The translations under genes were made by a program, and so were the position numbers. Of a stretch of DNA of 64,000 nucleotides, positions 50,301 to 58,230 are shown in pieces; within the stretch, counting starts at the first letter, position 1, and the number at the start of each line of letters is the position of its first letter. Under the pieces are notes generated by a model, which saw only the letters and a program-made list of their open reading frames with translations, ran no database searches and was not told where the DNA came from. The stretch is from Virgisporangium aurantiacum (GTDB taxonomy: Bacteria > Actinomycetota > Actinomycetes > Mycobacteriales > Micromonosporaceae), in the NCBI RefSeq assembly GCF_016863635.1, contig NZ_BOPG01000028.1:1-64000 (forward strand), given 5' to 3'.

Positions 50301-53300
50301 GCGATCCCCGGCATCACGCTCACCACCTACGACGAGGTGGGCCGGGTCTCGAAGACCGAGTTCATGGTCGCCGACCAGCCGGTGCAGACCACGACGATCA
50401 CGTACACCGGCGACCGTGTCCAGGTCGTCCCGCCGGCCGGCGCGCCACCGACGACCTCGGTCCTCGACGCCCACGGCCGGACCGTGGAACTGCTCCAGGG
50501 TGGCGAGAGCACCCGATACACCTACACGAAGGCCGGCGAGCTGGCGTCGGTCACCGACCCCGCGAACAACACCTGGCGGTACCACTACGACCTGCTGGGT
50601 CAGCTGATCCGTACCGAGGACGTCGACGCCGGCGTCACCACGATGCGGTACGACGCCGCGGGCCAGCTGACGGGCACGACCGACGGCCGCGGCGTCAGCC
50701 TGCTGTACGGCTACGACGCGCTGGGCCGGCGCACCAGCGTCACCAAGGACGCCACGCCGCTGGCCGCCTGGACCTACGACACGGCCGACAAGGGCATCGG
50801 GATGCCGGCCACCGCCACCCAGTACGTCGACGGCGCCGCGTGGGCCACCAAGGTCGGCAGCTACAACTCCCTGTACCTGCCGAACAGCGTGCACCTCGAC
50901 GTCCCCGAGACGGTGCTCGCGCAGACCCTGGGCAACAAGCGCTACACGACGACCTACGAGTACAACGTCGACGGCAGCCTCAAGGCCGAGGTGATGCCCG
51001 CGGTCGGCGACGCGACGTCGGGCCTGAAGAGCGAACGGGTCACCCGCACCTACGACGACAGCGGCCGTCCCCTGACGCTGTACGGCGCGCTGAACGGCAC
51101 CACGTACGACTACGTGACCGCGACCCAGTACACGCGGTACGGCGAGACCCATCGCGTGCAACTGGGCGAGGAGGGCCGGCGGGTCTGGCTGTCGAACTAC
51201 CGCGAGCGCGGCACCCGACGGCTGATCCGGCAGGTGGTCGACGCGGAGGTGCCGGCGCCGCAACAGGCCGACGTCGCCTACACCTACGACCCGGCCGGCA
51301 ACATCACCTCGATCAGGACCGCGACACCGAACGATGTCGACCTGCAGTGCTTCCGGTACGACCAGCACCGCAGGATCGCCGACGCCTGGACGCCGGCGGC
51401 CGACTGCGCGACCTCGCCGGCCGTGGCGTCCCTCGGCGGCCCGGCCCGGTACTGGAACAGCTACTCCTACGATCCGGCCGGAAACCGCACCGGCGACGTG
51501 CAGCACGGCCCGACCGCCGACACCACCCGCCGCTACACCTACCAGGGCACGACACACCGGCTCCAGTCGGTCACCACGACCGGCCCGACCAACCCGGGCC
51601 GCAGCGACTTCGCCTACGACGCGTCCGGCAACACCACGACCCGCCCGGGCCAGACCCTCGACTGGACGCCGCAGGGCCGCCTCGACACGGTCACCGAGGG
51701 CGCGCGGGCCACCCGGTACGTGTACAGCGCCGACCAGAACCGGTTGCTGCGCAACGACCCGACCGGCGTCACCCTGTATCTGGGCGCACAGGAGGTCCGC
51801 CTGGACAAGGGAACCGGCGCCATCAAGGCGACCCGGTACTACAGCCACGGCGGTGCCGCGGTGGCCGTCCGGACCGGTGGCGGCGGGTCCGACGGTTCGT
51901 GGACGTGGCTGGCGGGCGACCACCAGAACACGACCACCCTGACGATCGACGCGAACACGATGGCGGTGAACCGGCGCCGGTTCGACCCGTTCGGCGGACC
52001 CCGCGGCACGCAGGTGCCGTTCGCGACCGACAAGGGCTTCGTCGGCGGCACCACCGACCCCTCGACCGGGCTGACCCACCTCGGCGCCCGCGAGTACGAC
52101 CCCGCCCTCGGCCGGTTCGTCTCCACCGACCCGATCCTGTTGCCGGGCGATCCGCAGCAGCTCAACGGTTACGGCTACGCCAACAACAGCCCGATCACCT
52201 TCTCCGACCCGAGCGGCCTGGTCCGCACCAACTGCCCCGACGGCGAATGCCGCGGCGGCGGCTGGGACAAGGGCAAGAGCCCGGCCTCGACCTACGGCGG
52301 CTCGACGGGCAGCGTCATCAACAACGGCAACGGCTCCCGCTGCCCGGACGGCGCGGCCACCTGCCGCTCGGTGGGGGCGACGCAGAGCGTCAGCAAGACC
52401 GGAATCAAGGTCAAGAAGACCACACACGGCAACTACCTGAACGGGTTGCGGCTCCCGGCGTCGGTCAGCGACGTCGACGCCCTCGTCGCCGGCATGGACG
52501 ACTTCGCCGGCGCGGGCTACTTCTCGGACAAACCCGAGAACTACCACACCGACGACGAGCGGCGTGGCCGGTTCCGCGACACGCTGTGGGCGCTGATCGG
52601 TGCCTGCGAGCGCTCGGCGCAGTACGCCTGCAACCGGAAGACCTACGAATGGGCGCAGGCACAGCAGGACCGCCTCATGCGTACGGAGCTGGAGACCGCG
52701 GAGGAGGCCGCCGGCTACGTCCCCGGCGGGTTGGGCGGCGGCCGCCGCGGCGCCGGAAAGTCCACCGCCCGCAGCGGATGCAACGGCAGAAGCTTCGAGC
52801 CCGGCACGAAGGTTCTGCTCGCCAACGGGAAAACCAAACGGATCCGGGACCTCAAGCCCGGCGACACGGTGCTCGCCACCGATCCCGTCACCGGCCGGAC
52901 GGCCGCCCGTCGCGTGGTGCAGGTGCACGTGAACGACGATGTCGATCTCGTTGATCTGCGGGTCCGCGAGGCGGACGGAAGCATCGAGACGATTCACACG
53001 ACGGACAACCACCCGTTCTGGCTCGCCGCCCGCGGCGCCTGGGTGGACGGCGGGCACCTCCGTCCGGGTGACGTGCTGAGCGGCCCCGGCGGTGGAACGG
53101 CGGAGGTCGTCGACGTCTCGGCCTACCGCAGCGAGAAGCTCATGTTCGACCTCACGGTCGACGACATCCACACGTACTACGTGGTCGCCGGCGACACCCC
53201 GGTACTGGTGCACAACTGTGGATCCGATGATCTGGTGCACGTCTACCGGGCCCCACGAGCGGGCAATGGTCAAGATGAGCTTGCCAACGGGCTGAATCCG

Positions 53301-53558
53301 ACACGGCACACAGGGGGCAACCGCAATGCCTACATCGGGACGGAAGACGTCGCGAAAAAGTGGGCTGACTATAGTGTGCGCGGGTACGAGGACGGATATA
53401 TCAAGTTCACGTTCAGGCGCTCCGAGTTCGAAGAGCACTTCGGTCCGGGACTGAGATATGAGGGCGGTCCCGGGTTGGAGTGGGAGATTCCGTATGGAAA
53501 GATTGATCTCTTCAATCAGTTGACACGATCGCGAGAGTGGCATTGGGCTCCGTATTAG
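47304..53558 (+). CDS. Secreted RHS-repeat polymorphic toxin with Hint domain and C-terminal toxin tip
   Basis: The 2084-aa protein has a signal peptide (RRRLAAVLPLVLIASSIGAL), a SpvB/Tc-like N-terminal region (SFQWSYPLRVPPVPGGLAPQ), many YD/RHS repeats (~830-1600; YDALGRRTSV, YTYDPAGN), and the RHS core end (GLTHLGAREYDPALGRFVST ... LNGYGYANNSPITFSDPSGL, ~1590-1640). A Hint domain spans ~1826-1971: C1 in CNGRSFEPGTKVLL, the B-block TTDNHPFWL, and VLVHN-C at the end. The last 112 residues (VHVYRAPRAGNGQDELANGL ... YIGTEDVAKKWADYSVRGYE) form a small domain resembling ADP-ribosyltransferase-type polymorphic toxins. RHS shells encapsulate and the Hint domain may release the tip by autoprocessing. 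An immunity gene overlaps the stop. Confidence 0.9.
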   Translation: MKMPRRRLAAVLPLVLIASSIGALSLPRRASAVEPSVPLESVASTPVTQQPMLPRSASDQATTSALRGNQPAGGAPLPGAGTATASPLAPSAGWQVSGHTGSFQWSYPLRVPPVPGGLAPQLALSYSSASVDGRTSATNNQPSWVGDGWDLSVGFIERSYGVCAQDTTGGAAPRTGDLCWRSDNATLALPGAGGQLVFETGNLWRLQNDDGSRIERLGNGGNGDDNGEFWKVTTVDGMQYFFGSRPDAASTWTVPVFGDDANEPCNRPGNFGGSWCQQAWRWNLDRVVDARGNTIVYDYTAESNRYGLNQLPAGVDYIRGGVLKTASYGMQSGEAATARVEFVPADRCVPGSDCLQKKENWPNWPDVPWENHCDGTCADRHSPTFWSTKRLAAVKTHVATGGAFKQVDSWELTHQFPNPGDGEKAALWLQSIVHKGHVGGEITLPAVTFEGERRPNRVYVTDGYAPLNRFRVSAVVSESGGVVDVEYKREDCTATDKPAQEHENTRRCFPVWWAKDDQTERKDWFHKHVVDAVTQTDRIGPDLEQVDQFVRYEYSDPAWHYDTSEFTAENRRTWNEFRGFAKVVIRNGKTDDVYGKVTSVEERYHQGMDGDVLPGNGRRTRTVNDGVNPERADHDALAGFPFFTATRFGDTDRVVTKAVSVPKLGDVRARREVTRPNLPSFWYEARFVRTDTVRTFTALDGGRWRETKVVHDYTDRGIVVKTDDLGDMSTSDDDRCTELTFRPNTDVWLLNAAARTRTVGVSCGGRPTLPDDLISDTRVRFDGNTGFDQPPTRGDVVQTQVARDHQPGREPVYVTASSAVYDRYGRAESTTDGLNRTSTVAFTPATGGPVTQTVARNALGHAITTTLEPAWGLPRTVTDANERTTETAYDPLGRVSATWAPNRTRSSGATANYTYAYAINKDAPSVVTTTVLGPNGNPVTSKVLYDGLLRARQTQQPAAGGGRLIVDTSFDSQGRQYRVTEPYYQSNPVDDRIWVAADAAIPGITLTTYDEVGRVSKTEFMVADQPVQTTTITYTGDRVQVVPPAGAPPTTSVLDAHGRTVELLQGGESTRYTYTKAGELASVTDPANNTWRYHYDLLGQLIRTEDVDAGVTTMRYDAAGQLTGTTDGRGVSLLYGYDALGRRTSVTKDATPLAAWTYDTADKGIGMPATATQYVDGAAWATKVGSYNSLYLPNSVHLDVPETVLAQTLGNKRYTTTYEYNVDGSLKAEVMPAVGDATSGLKSERVTRTYDDSGRPLTLYGALNGTTYDYVTATQYTRYGETHRVQLGEEGRRVWLSNYRERGTRRLIRQVVDAEVPAPQQADVAYTYDPAGNITSIRTATPNDVDLQCFRYDQHRRIADAWTPAADCATSPAVASLGGPARYWNSYSYDPAGNRTGDVQHGPTADTTRRYTYQGTTHRLQSVTTTGPTNPGRSDFAYDASGNTTTRPGQTLDWTPQGRLDTVTEGARATRYVYSADQNRLLRNDPTGVTLYLGAQEVRLDKGTGAIKATRYYSHGGAAVAVRTGGGGSDGSWTWLAGDHQNTTTLTIDANTMAVNRRRFDPFGGPRGTQVPFATDKGFVGGTTDPSTGLTHLGAREYDPALGRFVSTDPILLPGDPQQLNGYGYANNSPITFSDPSGLVRTNCPDGECRGGGWDKGKSPASTYGGSTGSVINNGNGSRCPDGAATCRSVGATQSVSKTGIKVKKTTHGNYLNGLRLPASVSDVDALVAGMDDFAGAGYFSDKPENYHTDDERRGRFRDTLWALIGACERSAQYACNRKTYEWAQAQQDRLMRTELETAEEAAGYVPGGLGGGRRGAGKSTARSGCNGRSFEPGTKVLLANGKTKRIRDLKPGDTVLATDPVTGRTAARRVVQVHVNDDVDLVDLRVREADGSIETIHTTDNHPFWLAARGAWVDGGHLRPGDVLSGPGGGTAEVVDVSAYRSEKLMFDLTVDDIHTYYVVAGDTPVLVHNCGSDDLVHVYRAPRAGNGQDELANGLNPTRHTGGNRNAYIGTEDVAKKWADYSVRGYEDGYIKFTFRRSEFEEHFGPGLRYEGGPGLEWEIPYGKIDLFNQLTRSREWHWAPY

Positions 53559-53878
53559 GAACCGAAGACATCCACGACATGCCGCCGTCGCAGTGGGGTG
53601 TTCTGGACCCGGAACTGGTCGGAACTGTCGTCGAGGTGCGGATCCTGTGTGTCCACCCGTTCGGGGTCGGTGTTCACCTGACTGCCCAAGGTGCCTACGG
53701 ACACGTCAACGCACCTCGTGTGACGGATGACCGATTCACGGTCGACGAGGCCTCACGTCACATCGGTGAGGTCCGGAGAGGCCTTGTCCTTGCTGCGGAA
53801 CCGGGCAGGCAGCCCACTCTCACGATCCGTCCCTCAGAGGTTCCGGACCGCAGCGATCCGCATGGTCAGATCATCTGA
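53537..53878 (+). CDS. Probable immunity protein for the RHS toxin
   Basis: The 113-aa soluble protein follows the toxin gene with a 22-bp overlap (GTG 53537) or after a 20-bp gap (ATG 53579). It reads GVLDPELVGTVVEVRILCVH, FGVGVHLTAQGAYGHVNAPR, VDEASRHIGEVRRGLVLAAE, a mixed beta/alpha composition. No family is recognised. Position directly behind an RHS toxin tip is the standard place for cognate immunity genes. With the GTG start the gene contains a TTA leucine codon (53555-53557), the rare bldA-type codon of actinomycetes. Confidence 0.6.
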   Translation: MALGSVLGTEDIHDMPPSQWGVLDPELVGTVVEVRILCVHPFGVGVHLTAQGAYGHVNAPRVTDDRFTVDEASRHIGEVRRGLVLAAEPGRQPTLTIRPSEVPDRSDPHGQII

Positions 53879-53907
53879 ACCGACGAGGCGGTCCGACGGG
53901 AAGGTCG

Positions 53908-54591
53908 TCAGCCGGGTTTGACGGCACCGGCCAGGACGTCGGCCGTCCGGTCGATCATGTCCTTGGCCTCCGCGCTCGCCAGTGGGTTCGAGCGCAGCTT
54001 GCCGGTGTACGGGGGGAGGACGTCGTTGCCCTGCGCGGAGATGTCGACGATCACGTTGCCGCGGCGGATGACGACCGTACCGTTGCCGAGGGTCAGGCCG
54101 GCGATCTCGGCGCTGCCGTAGAAGTAGTACGCCTCGTCGTAGTTGCGGTCCTGTTGTTGCGTACCGATCTGGCGGACCTCACCGGTCTCGCCGATGGTGA
54201 CGTTGACGCCCCGCCCACGCGCCGTGTCGCTGCGTTTCTTGGTGTCGAAACGGGTCTTCGCACCCGGGACGTCGTCCCATGCCTCGTACTCGACGCCGAT
54301 CGAGCGGCTCTTGTACTTGTCGCCGGTGTCCAGCTCCCACGTGCAGCCGAGAAGGCTGCTGCCGGTCCGCCGGTTCTTGACGACCTTCAGCGTCGCGGCG
54401 ACGTCGGCGGGCAGGACGGCGCAGGCGTCGGTCGGGGTGGCGAACCTGGAGATGGGGGAGTCCGGCGCGGACGCGGACGGTGTGCCTTCGGCCGGGTCGG
54501 CCGCCTTTCCGGCCGGCTCGGTCGACCCACCGCACGCGGTGACGACGACCGTGGACAGGACGACGACGGCCGGACGGATCCATCGGTGCAT
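53908..54591 (-). CDS. DUF3558-like lipoprotein 1
   Basis: The 227-aa protein has a lipoprotein signal (VVVLSTVVVTACGGS), a disordered Pro/Ser/Glu linker and a globular domain (FATPTDACAVLPADVAATLK, then TGSSLLGCTWEL and VVIRRGNVIVDISAQG) of the DUF3558 type, known from secreted actinobacterial lipoproteins of unknown function. Two cysteines (DACAVL, LGCTWE) probably form a disulfide. It converges with the immunity gene, and two related lipoprotein genes lie directly upstream on the same strand. Confidence 0.8.
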   Translation of the reverse strand: MHRWIRPAVVVLSTVVVTACGGSTEPAGKAADPAEGTPSASAPDSPISRFATPTDACAVLPADVAATLKVVKNRRTGSSLLGCTWELDTGDKYKSRSIGVEYEAWDDVPGAKTRFDTKKRSDTARGRGVNVTIGETGEVRQIGTQQQDRNYDEAYYFYGSAEIAGLTLGNGTVVIRRGNVIVDISAQGNDVLPPYTGKLRSNPLASAEAKDMIDRTADVLAGAVKPG

Positions 54592-54612
54592 GGTTCTGAC
54601 TCCTGAACGTGG

Positions 54613-55350
54613 TCAGCCGAGCAGGCTGAGGACTTCCCCGGCGATGCCGAGGACGGTCGGCTGAAGTTGGTCCTCGGCGACCGCGCTGGTCACCAGTTGC
54701 AGGCCGCGGGGTTTCGACGGATCCGAACGCAGATCGGCGCCGCTGAACGAGATGGACACGTAGGCGTTGCTCGACCGGATGATCAGGTCGACCGATCCGC
54801 CCTCGCCCAGGCTCGACGTCTCCACCGCGAAGAAGTAGGCCGCCTCGTCGCCAAGACCGGCCGGTGCGTCGCTGCGTTTGACCTGCCGCTCGGGGTCGGT
54901 CCGCAGCTTCTCCTTCTTGAGTTCGTAGATCCCCGTGGCGACCTGGACGGACTTCGGGAACGCCGGGTCTATCACCGAGTACGTGACCGACAGGGTGAAC
55001 ATGTTGGGCCGTCCGTTCGGGCCCTTCGCGGGATTGTCGACGCTCCAGGAACACCTCAGCACGGTGTAGTCGACGAGCGTGCCGGTCGCTGGGTCCGAAT
55101 CCATGCCGGGCAGCGAGTTCTTCGACGGCTGCTGGAGTTTGAACTTCTGCGCGGTGGCCGGCGTGACGCCCGCGCACTGGTCGGCCGGTGGGGAGAATCT
55201 GCCCGCCGGCCCGACCAACTGGCTCGGTGACGATGCGGCGCCCGGTGTCGCGTCGTCTCCCGAGCGGGGAAGGGCACCGCATCCGGCCGCGCCGAGGAGG
55301 AGCCCGGCGAGCACGAGCCCACACACCGACGAACGGCGTTTCCGTGTCAT
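54613..55350 (-). CDS. DUF3558-like lipoprotein 2
   Basis: The 245-aa protein has a lipobox (LAGLLLGAAGCGALPRSG), a short linker and the same domain plan as its neighbours: CAGVTPATAQKFKLQQPSK, VLRCSWSVDN, a LGDEAAYFFAVET strand pair and NAYVSISFSGADLRSD. The two cysteines match those of lipoprotein 1. It lies 21 bp from lipoprotein 1 and 9 bp from lipoprotein 3, so all three form one operon. The function is unknown; anchoring outside the membrane is expected. Confidence 0.8.
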   Translation of the reverse strand: MTRKRRSSVCGLVLAGLLLGAAGCGALPRSGDDATPGAASSPSQLVGPAGRFSPPADQCAGVTPATAQKFKLQQPSKNSLPGMDSDPATGTLVDYTVLRCSWSVDNPAKGPNGRPNMFTLSVTYSVIDPAFPKSVQVATGIYELKKEKLRTDPERQVKRSDAPAGLGDEAAYFFAVETSSLGEGGSVDLIIRSSNAYVSISFSGADLRSDPSKPRGLQLVTSAVAEDQLQPTVLGIAGEVLSLLG

Positions 55351-55359
55351 GTGCCCGGT

Positions 55360-55989
55360 TCAGCCGACGAACGTGGTGATGCCGTCGATGGCCTGCTTCA
55401 GCGTCGGCAGGAGCGGCTTGGCGTCGGCCGACGTGGAGTTGACCATCACCAGGACGCTGTCGTTGCCGATCCGTTTCGCGGCCACCAGCGCCAGCTTGAA
55501 GTTGCTTCCCGGCGTCTCGTAGTAGTACGCGACGTCGCCGATGCCCTGTGCCTGGGTCACCTTCCGCTTCTTCGCGGTGGTGGCCGCGGCGTCCCGCTCC
55601 TGGCCGCCGGCACCGGGCATGAATGCCACCACCAGGCCCGCGACGGTGTCGGTCCGGACGTTGATGAGGGCGCTGTGGGTCGTTCGGACGCTGTCCTTCT
55701 TCGGCGGTGCCGGGTCGCACGACATCGTGGCGAGCTTGTTGGCCGGCACGGCGAGCGCCTCGCCGATCGCCTTCGGATCGACCAGCGCGCAGATGTCGAA
55801 CGTGCCGTCGCCCTTCGCGGTGGGCGTGGTCGTCGGCGTGGCGGTCGCTCCGGTGTCCTGCTGGCCGACGTGCGTACCGGACGACGAGCGTTTGCTGCCA
55901 CCACGTCGCTTGGATCCGCATCCGACGACGACGAGCGTCACGACCAGTGCCACGGCCATCCACAGCTTGGCGTTGTTTCGGGTATCCAC
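55360..55989 (-). CDS. DUF3558-like lipoprotein 3
   Basis: The 209-aa protein has a lipobox (VALVVTLVVVGCGSK), a very basic Lys/Arg/Ser start after the lipid-anchored Cys, a Thr/Pro linker and a domain with DICALVDPKAIGEALAVPAN, ALINVRTDTVAGLVVAFMPG, then GDVAYYYETPGS and NDSVLVMVNSTS, parallel to the other two lipoproteins. It is first in the operon. The 240-bp divergent region towards the I36-like gene must contain the promoters for both directions; no operator was recognised there. Confidence 0.75.
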   Translation of the reverse strand: MDTRNNAKLWMAVALVVTLVVVGCGSKRRGGSKRSSSGTHVGQQDTGATATPTTTPTAKGDGTFDICALVDPKAIGEALAVPANKLATMSCDPAPPKKDSVRTTHSALINVRTDTVAGLVVAFMPGAGGQERDAAATTAKKRKVTQAQGIGDVAYYYETPGSNFKLALVAAKRIGNDSVLVMVNSTSADAKPLLPTLKQAIDGITTFVG

Positions 55990-56230
55990 AATCCTCTGCT
56001 TTCGCGTAGGTCGCCGGCAGCGTGTCCACGGCAGCGTGTCCGGTGCTCAACCTGAGGCACGCTACGGTGGCCCGCTTTCATATCGCTGACGTGCCGCTCG
56101 GCGCTCCCACCCGCGCATACGCCGGTCGGTGCATGCGGCACGACAGGGCGGCGCAAGGCGGATCGGTCACGCTGGACCGCGTTCTGCGACATTTCGGTAC
56201 GCCGAATCCCCTACTCCGCAAAGGATGCCG

Positions 56231-56779
56231 ATGAAGATTGCTCAATTGTTGTTCCGGGCGACGCTCGGGTTGGTGTCGATCGCCGGCGCCGTCGTCGTCC
56301 ACTCCGGTGCCGCCGACGCACAGGAACCCTTCGCCGCACAGGTCAAGTCGGCCGGGCTGACCACGGCGCAGGCACGGACGCTGCAGGCGCGGATCGACGC
56401 GCTGCTGGCGGCAGAGGGCGGTACCCAGATCGGGGCCAACCGGGTGCGCTGGGCCGACGGCAGCGGAGACACGACCGTGCCGCTCCCCGGCGAGGCACGC
56501 GCCCGCACGCTGGGTGTGGGTGCGCAGGCGGAACTGTGTGACTACGGCTACCTGTGCCTGTTCCAGTACCAATGGTTCGGCGGCGACCGGCGGATGCTGT
56601 ACTTCTGCGAAGACCACTCCACGCCGTACTCGTTCAACTCCTACATCAACAACCAGACGTACGGCACCCGCGCGGTCTTCAAGAGCGTCTTCAAGGCGCC
56701 GATACACATCACGGACGGTGCCCCCTCGTCCAAGGTGTGGTTCGACGGGTCGACAACGTACTACATCAAGGCCTGCTGA
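56231..56779 (+). CDS. Secreted peptidase-inhibitor I36-like protein
   Basis: The 182-aa protein has a signal peptide (LFRATLGLVSIAGAVVVHSG, cleavage near ADAQ), a helical propeptide-like part (VKSAGLTTAQARTLQARIDA) and a C-terminal beta/gamma-crystallin-like I36 domain: CDYGYLCLFQYQWFGGDRRM, YSFNSYINNQTYGTRAVF, ending in a Cys. I36 proteins inhibit metalloproteases or act as secreted beta-sandwich binders. The ATG at 56231 has AAGGA upstream; an ATG two codons earlier is possible. It converges with the glycosidase-like gene (9-bp gap). Confidence 0.8.
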   Translation: MKIAQLLFRATLGLVSIAGAVVVHSGAADAQEPFAAQVKSAGLTTAQARTLQARIDALLAAEGGTQIGANRVRWADGSGDTTVPLPGEARARTLGVGAQAELCDYGYLCLFQYQWFGGDRRMLYFCEDHSTPYSFNSYINNQTYGTRAVFKSVFKAPIHITDGAPSSKVWFDGSTTYYIKAC

Positions 56780-56788
56780 CAGACGCGA

Positions 56789-58180
56789 TCAGACGCGACA
56801 GGGGTCGGGACGGACGATCGGCGCCAACTGGCCGTTGATGGCACCGCCGGCCTCGGTCGCGGCGAAGAACCGGCGCTGGTCGGCGTTCTGGTCGGTGTCC
56901 CAGGTCCAGAACAGCCAGCCGGCGAAGCCCCGCCGGCAGGTGTCGACCTGGTGGTTGCGCATCGCGTACGCGGCCTGGGTGACGTTCCCGCCGAACGATT
57001 CGCGGTAGGCGCCGGTCTCACCCATCAGCACGATGCCTTTCACCGCGCTCCACTCGCTGGACTTCAGATCCTCGTCGAGCGAGTACGACGTGCCGTACGG
57101 CAGCCGCGGATACACGTGCAGATCGAGGAAGTCCAGATCCGAGTGGGCCGACAGCACGGCCGGGCGCACCGGGTACCGCCACGTGTCGGGGCTGCCGCAG
57201 TTCGCCTGGCAGTAGTGCCGCATGCCGTCCGGCCCGCTGCGGCCGACGATCCGGTGGGTGAACATGCCGATGGTCGTCAGCAGCAGGGGATCCACGGCGC
57301 GGGCCGCGGCGGTGAGTCGGTTGGCGTACTCGACGATGCTGGCGTCGGCCGCCTGCTGGCGGTCGGCGGGCTTGGACATGTCGTAGACGACGCCGTTGGC
57401 GGGCCGGACGGTACCGGTGAAGCGGGAGAACGGGCGGAGGTCGGTCCGCCACGTCGCCTCGTTGTCGAACTGCAGCCCGAGCAGGGTGCTCATCAGCGCG
57501 CCGCCCAGTCGACCGCGGATCGCGGTGAGGAACTCCCGGACGTAGGCCTCCTTCGCCCTGATGTGACCGTCGTGCATGTACATGAGGTTGGCGGACTCGA
57601 TGTTCAGCTTGTCGCTGTCGACGGCGCCGACGAGACCGTAGTAGTACTCGTTCTGCGGGAAGATGCCGAGCACGGGCAGTACGTAGACGCGATGGGCCGC
57701 CGCCCGGCGCACGAAGTCGGCGACGTTGTCCAGGTAGGGTCCGGAACCGGTGCCCCGGTCGCCGACGCCGTGGCCCAGACCGTGCGGTCGCCCCGCCTGC
57801 GCGTCCGGGACGCTGCCGGAGTCGACGAAGACCCGGACCACGGTGTAGCCGTCGCGTTGGAACTGCCCGAGGGTCCGGTCGGCCCTGGCCGCGTCGTAGA
57901 CTCCGGGCTCGAACGTGGCGTGGAACCATCCCGACGGTGATTCGTCCAGCCGGGTGTAGTTGAAACCGCGGGGCCGGAACGCCCTACCGGTGGAGCTGTC
58001 GACCAGGGTGCCCAGCCCCTGGGTCCGCGGCGCCGTGATGCGCGGCAACGGTCCGGCCACGGCCTGCGCCGTCGGCTCCGCTCCGGAGCCGGTCATGGTC
58101 TGTGCGGCGGCGACCCCGGTGGACAGCGCCATGAATCCCAGGGCGCTGACCCCCAACGCGATCCGACGACTTCTCCGCAT
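56789..58180 (-). CDS. Secreted TIM-barrel glycoside hydrolase (GH5-like), unassigned
   Basis: The 463-aa protein has a signal peptide (RRIALGVSALGFMALSTGVA, cleavage near AAAQ) and a (beta/alpha)8-type catalytic region: FRPRGFNYTRL, RDGYTVVRVFVDSGSV, then LLGLQFDNEATW (candidate acid/base in N-E), DLDFLDLHVYPRL and IVLMGETGAYRE (candidate nucleophile Glu). This order of motifs fits clan GH-A, as in GH5 enzymes, but the substrate is not predictable. ATG 58180 has GGAG 7-10 nt upstream; the frame opens at 58192. Upstream lie GTGCTGT direct repeats, so SARP control is possible. Confidence 0.75.
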   Translation of the reverse strand: MRRSRRIALGVSALGFMALSTGVAAAQTMTGSGAEPTAQAVAGPLPRITAPRTQGLGTLVDSSTGRAFRPRGFNYTRLDESPSGWFHATFEPGVYDAARADRTLGQFQRDGYTVVRVFVDSGSVPDAQAGRPHGLGHGVGDRGTGSGPYLDNVADFVRRAAAHRVYVLPVLGIFPQNEYYYGLVGAVDSDKLNIESANLMYMHDGHIRAKEAYVREFLTAIRGRLGGALMSTLLGLQFDNEATWRTDLRPFSRFTGTVRPANGVVYDMSKPADRQQAADASIVEYANRLTAAARAVDPLLLTTIGMFTHRIVGRSGPDGMRHYCQANCGSPDTWRYPVRPAVLSAHSDLDFLDLHVYPRLPYGTSYSLDEDLKSSEWSAVKGIVLMGETGAYRESFGGNVTQAAYAMRNHQVDTCRRGFAGWLFWTWDTDQNADQRRFFAATEAGGAINGQLAPIVRPDPCRV

Positions 58181-58230
58181 GACGATCTCCACATCTCGGC
58201 TCCACCAACGGGATCGAACCGTAGGGGGAT

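Noticed and set aside
47532..53543. A 2003-aa minus-strand frame opposite the RHS gene
   Set aside because: It is the GC-rich antisense shadow of the RHS coding frame; its product is Arg/Val/Gly-rich with no domain, while the plus frame encodes RHS, Hint and toxin motifs.
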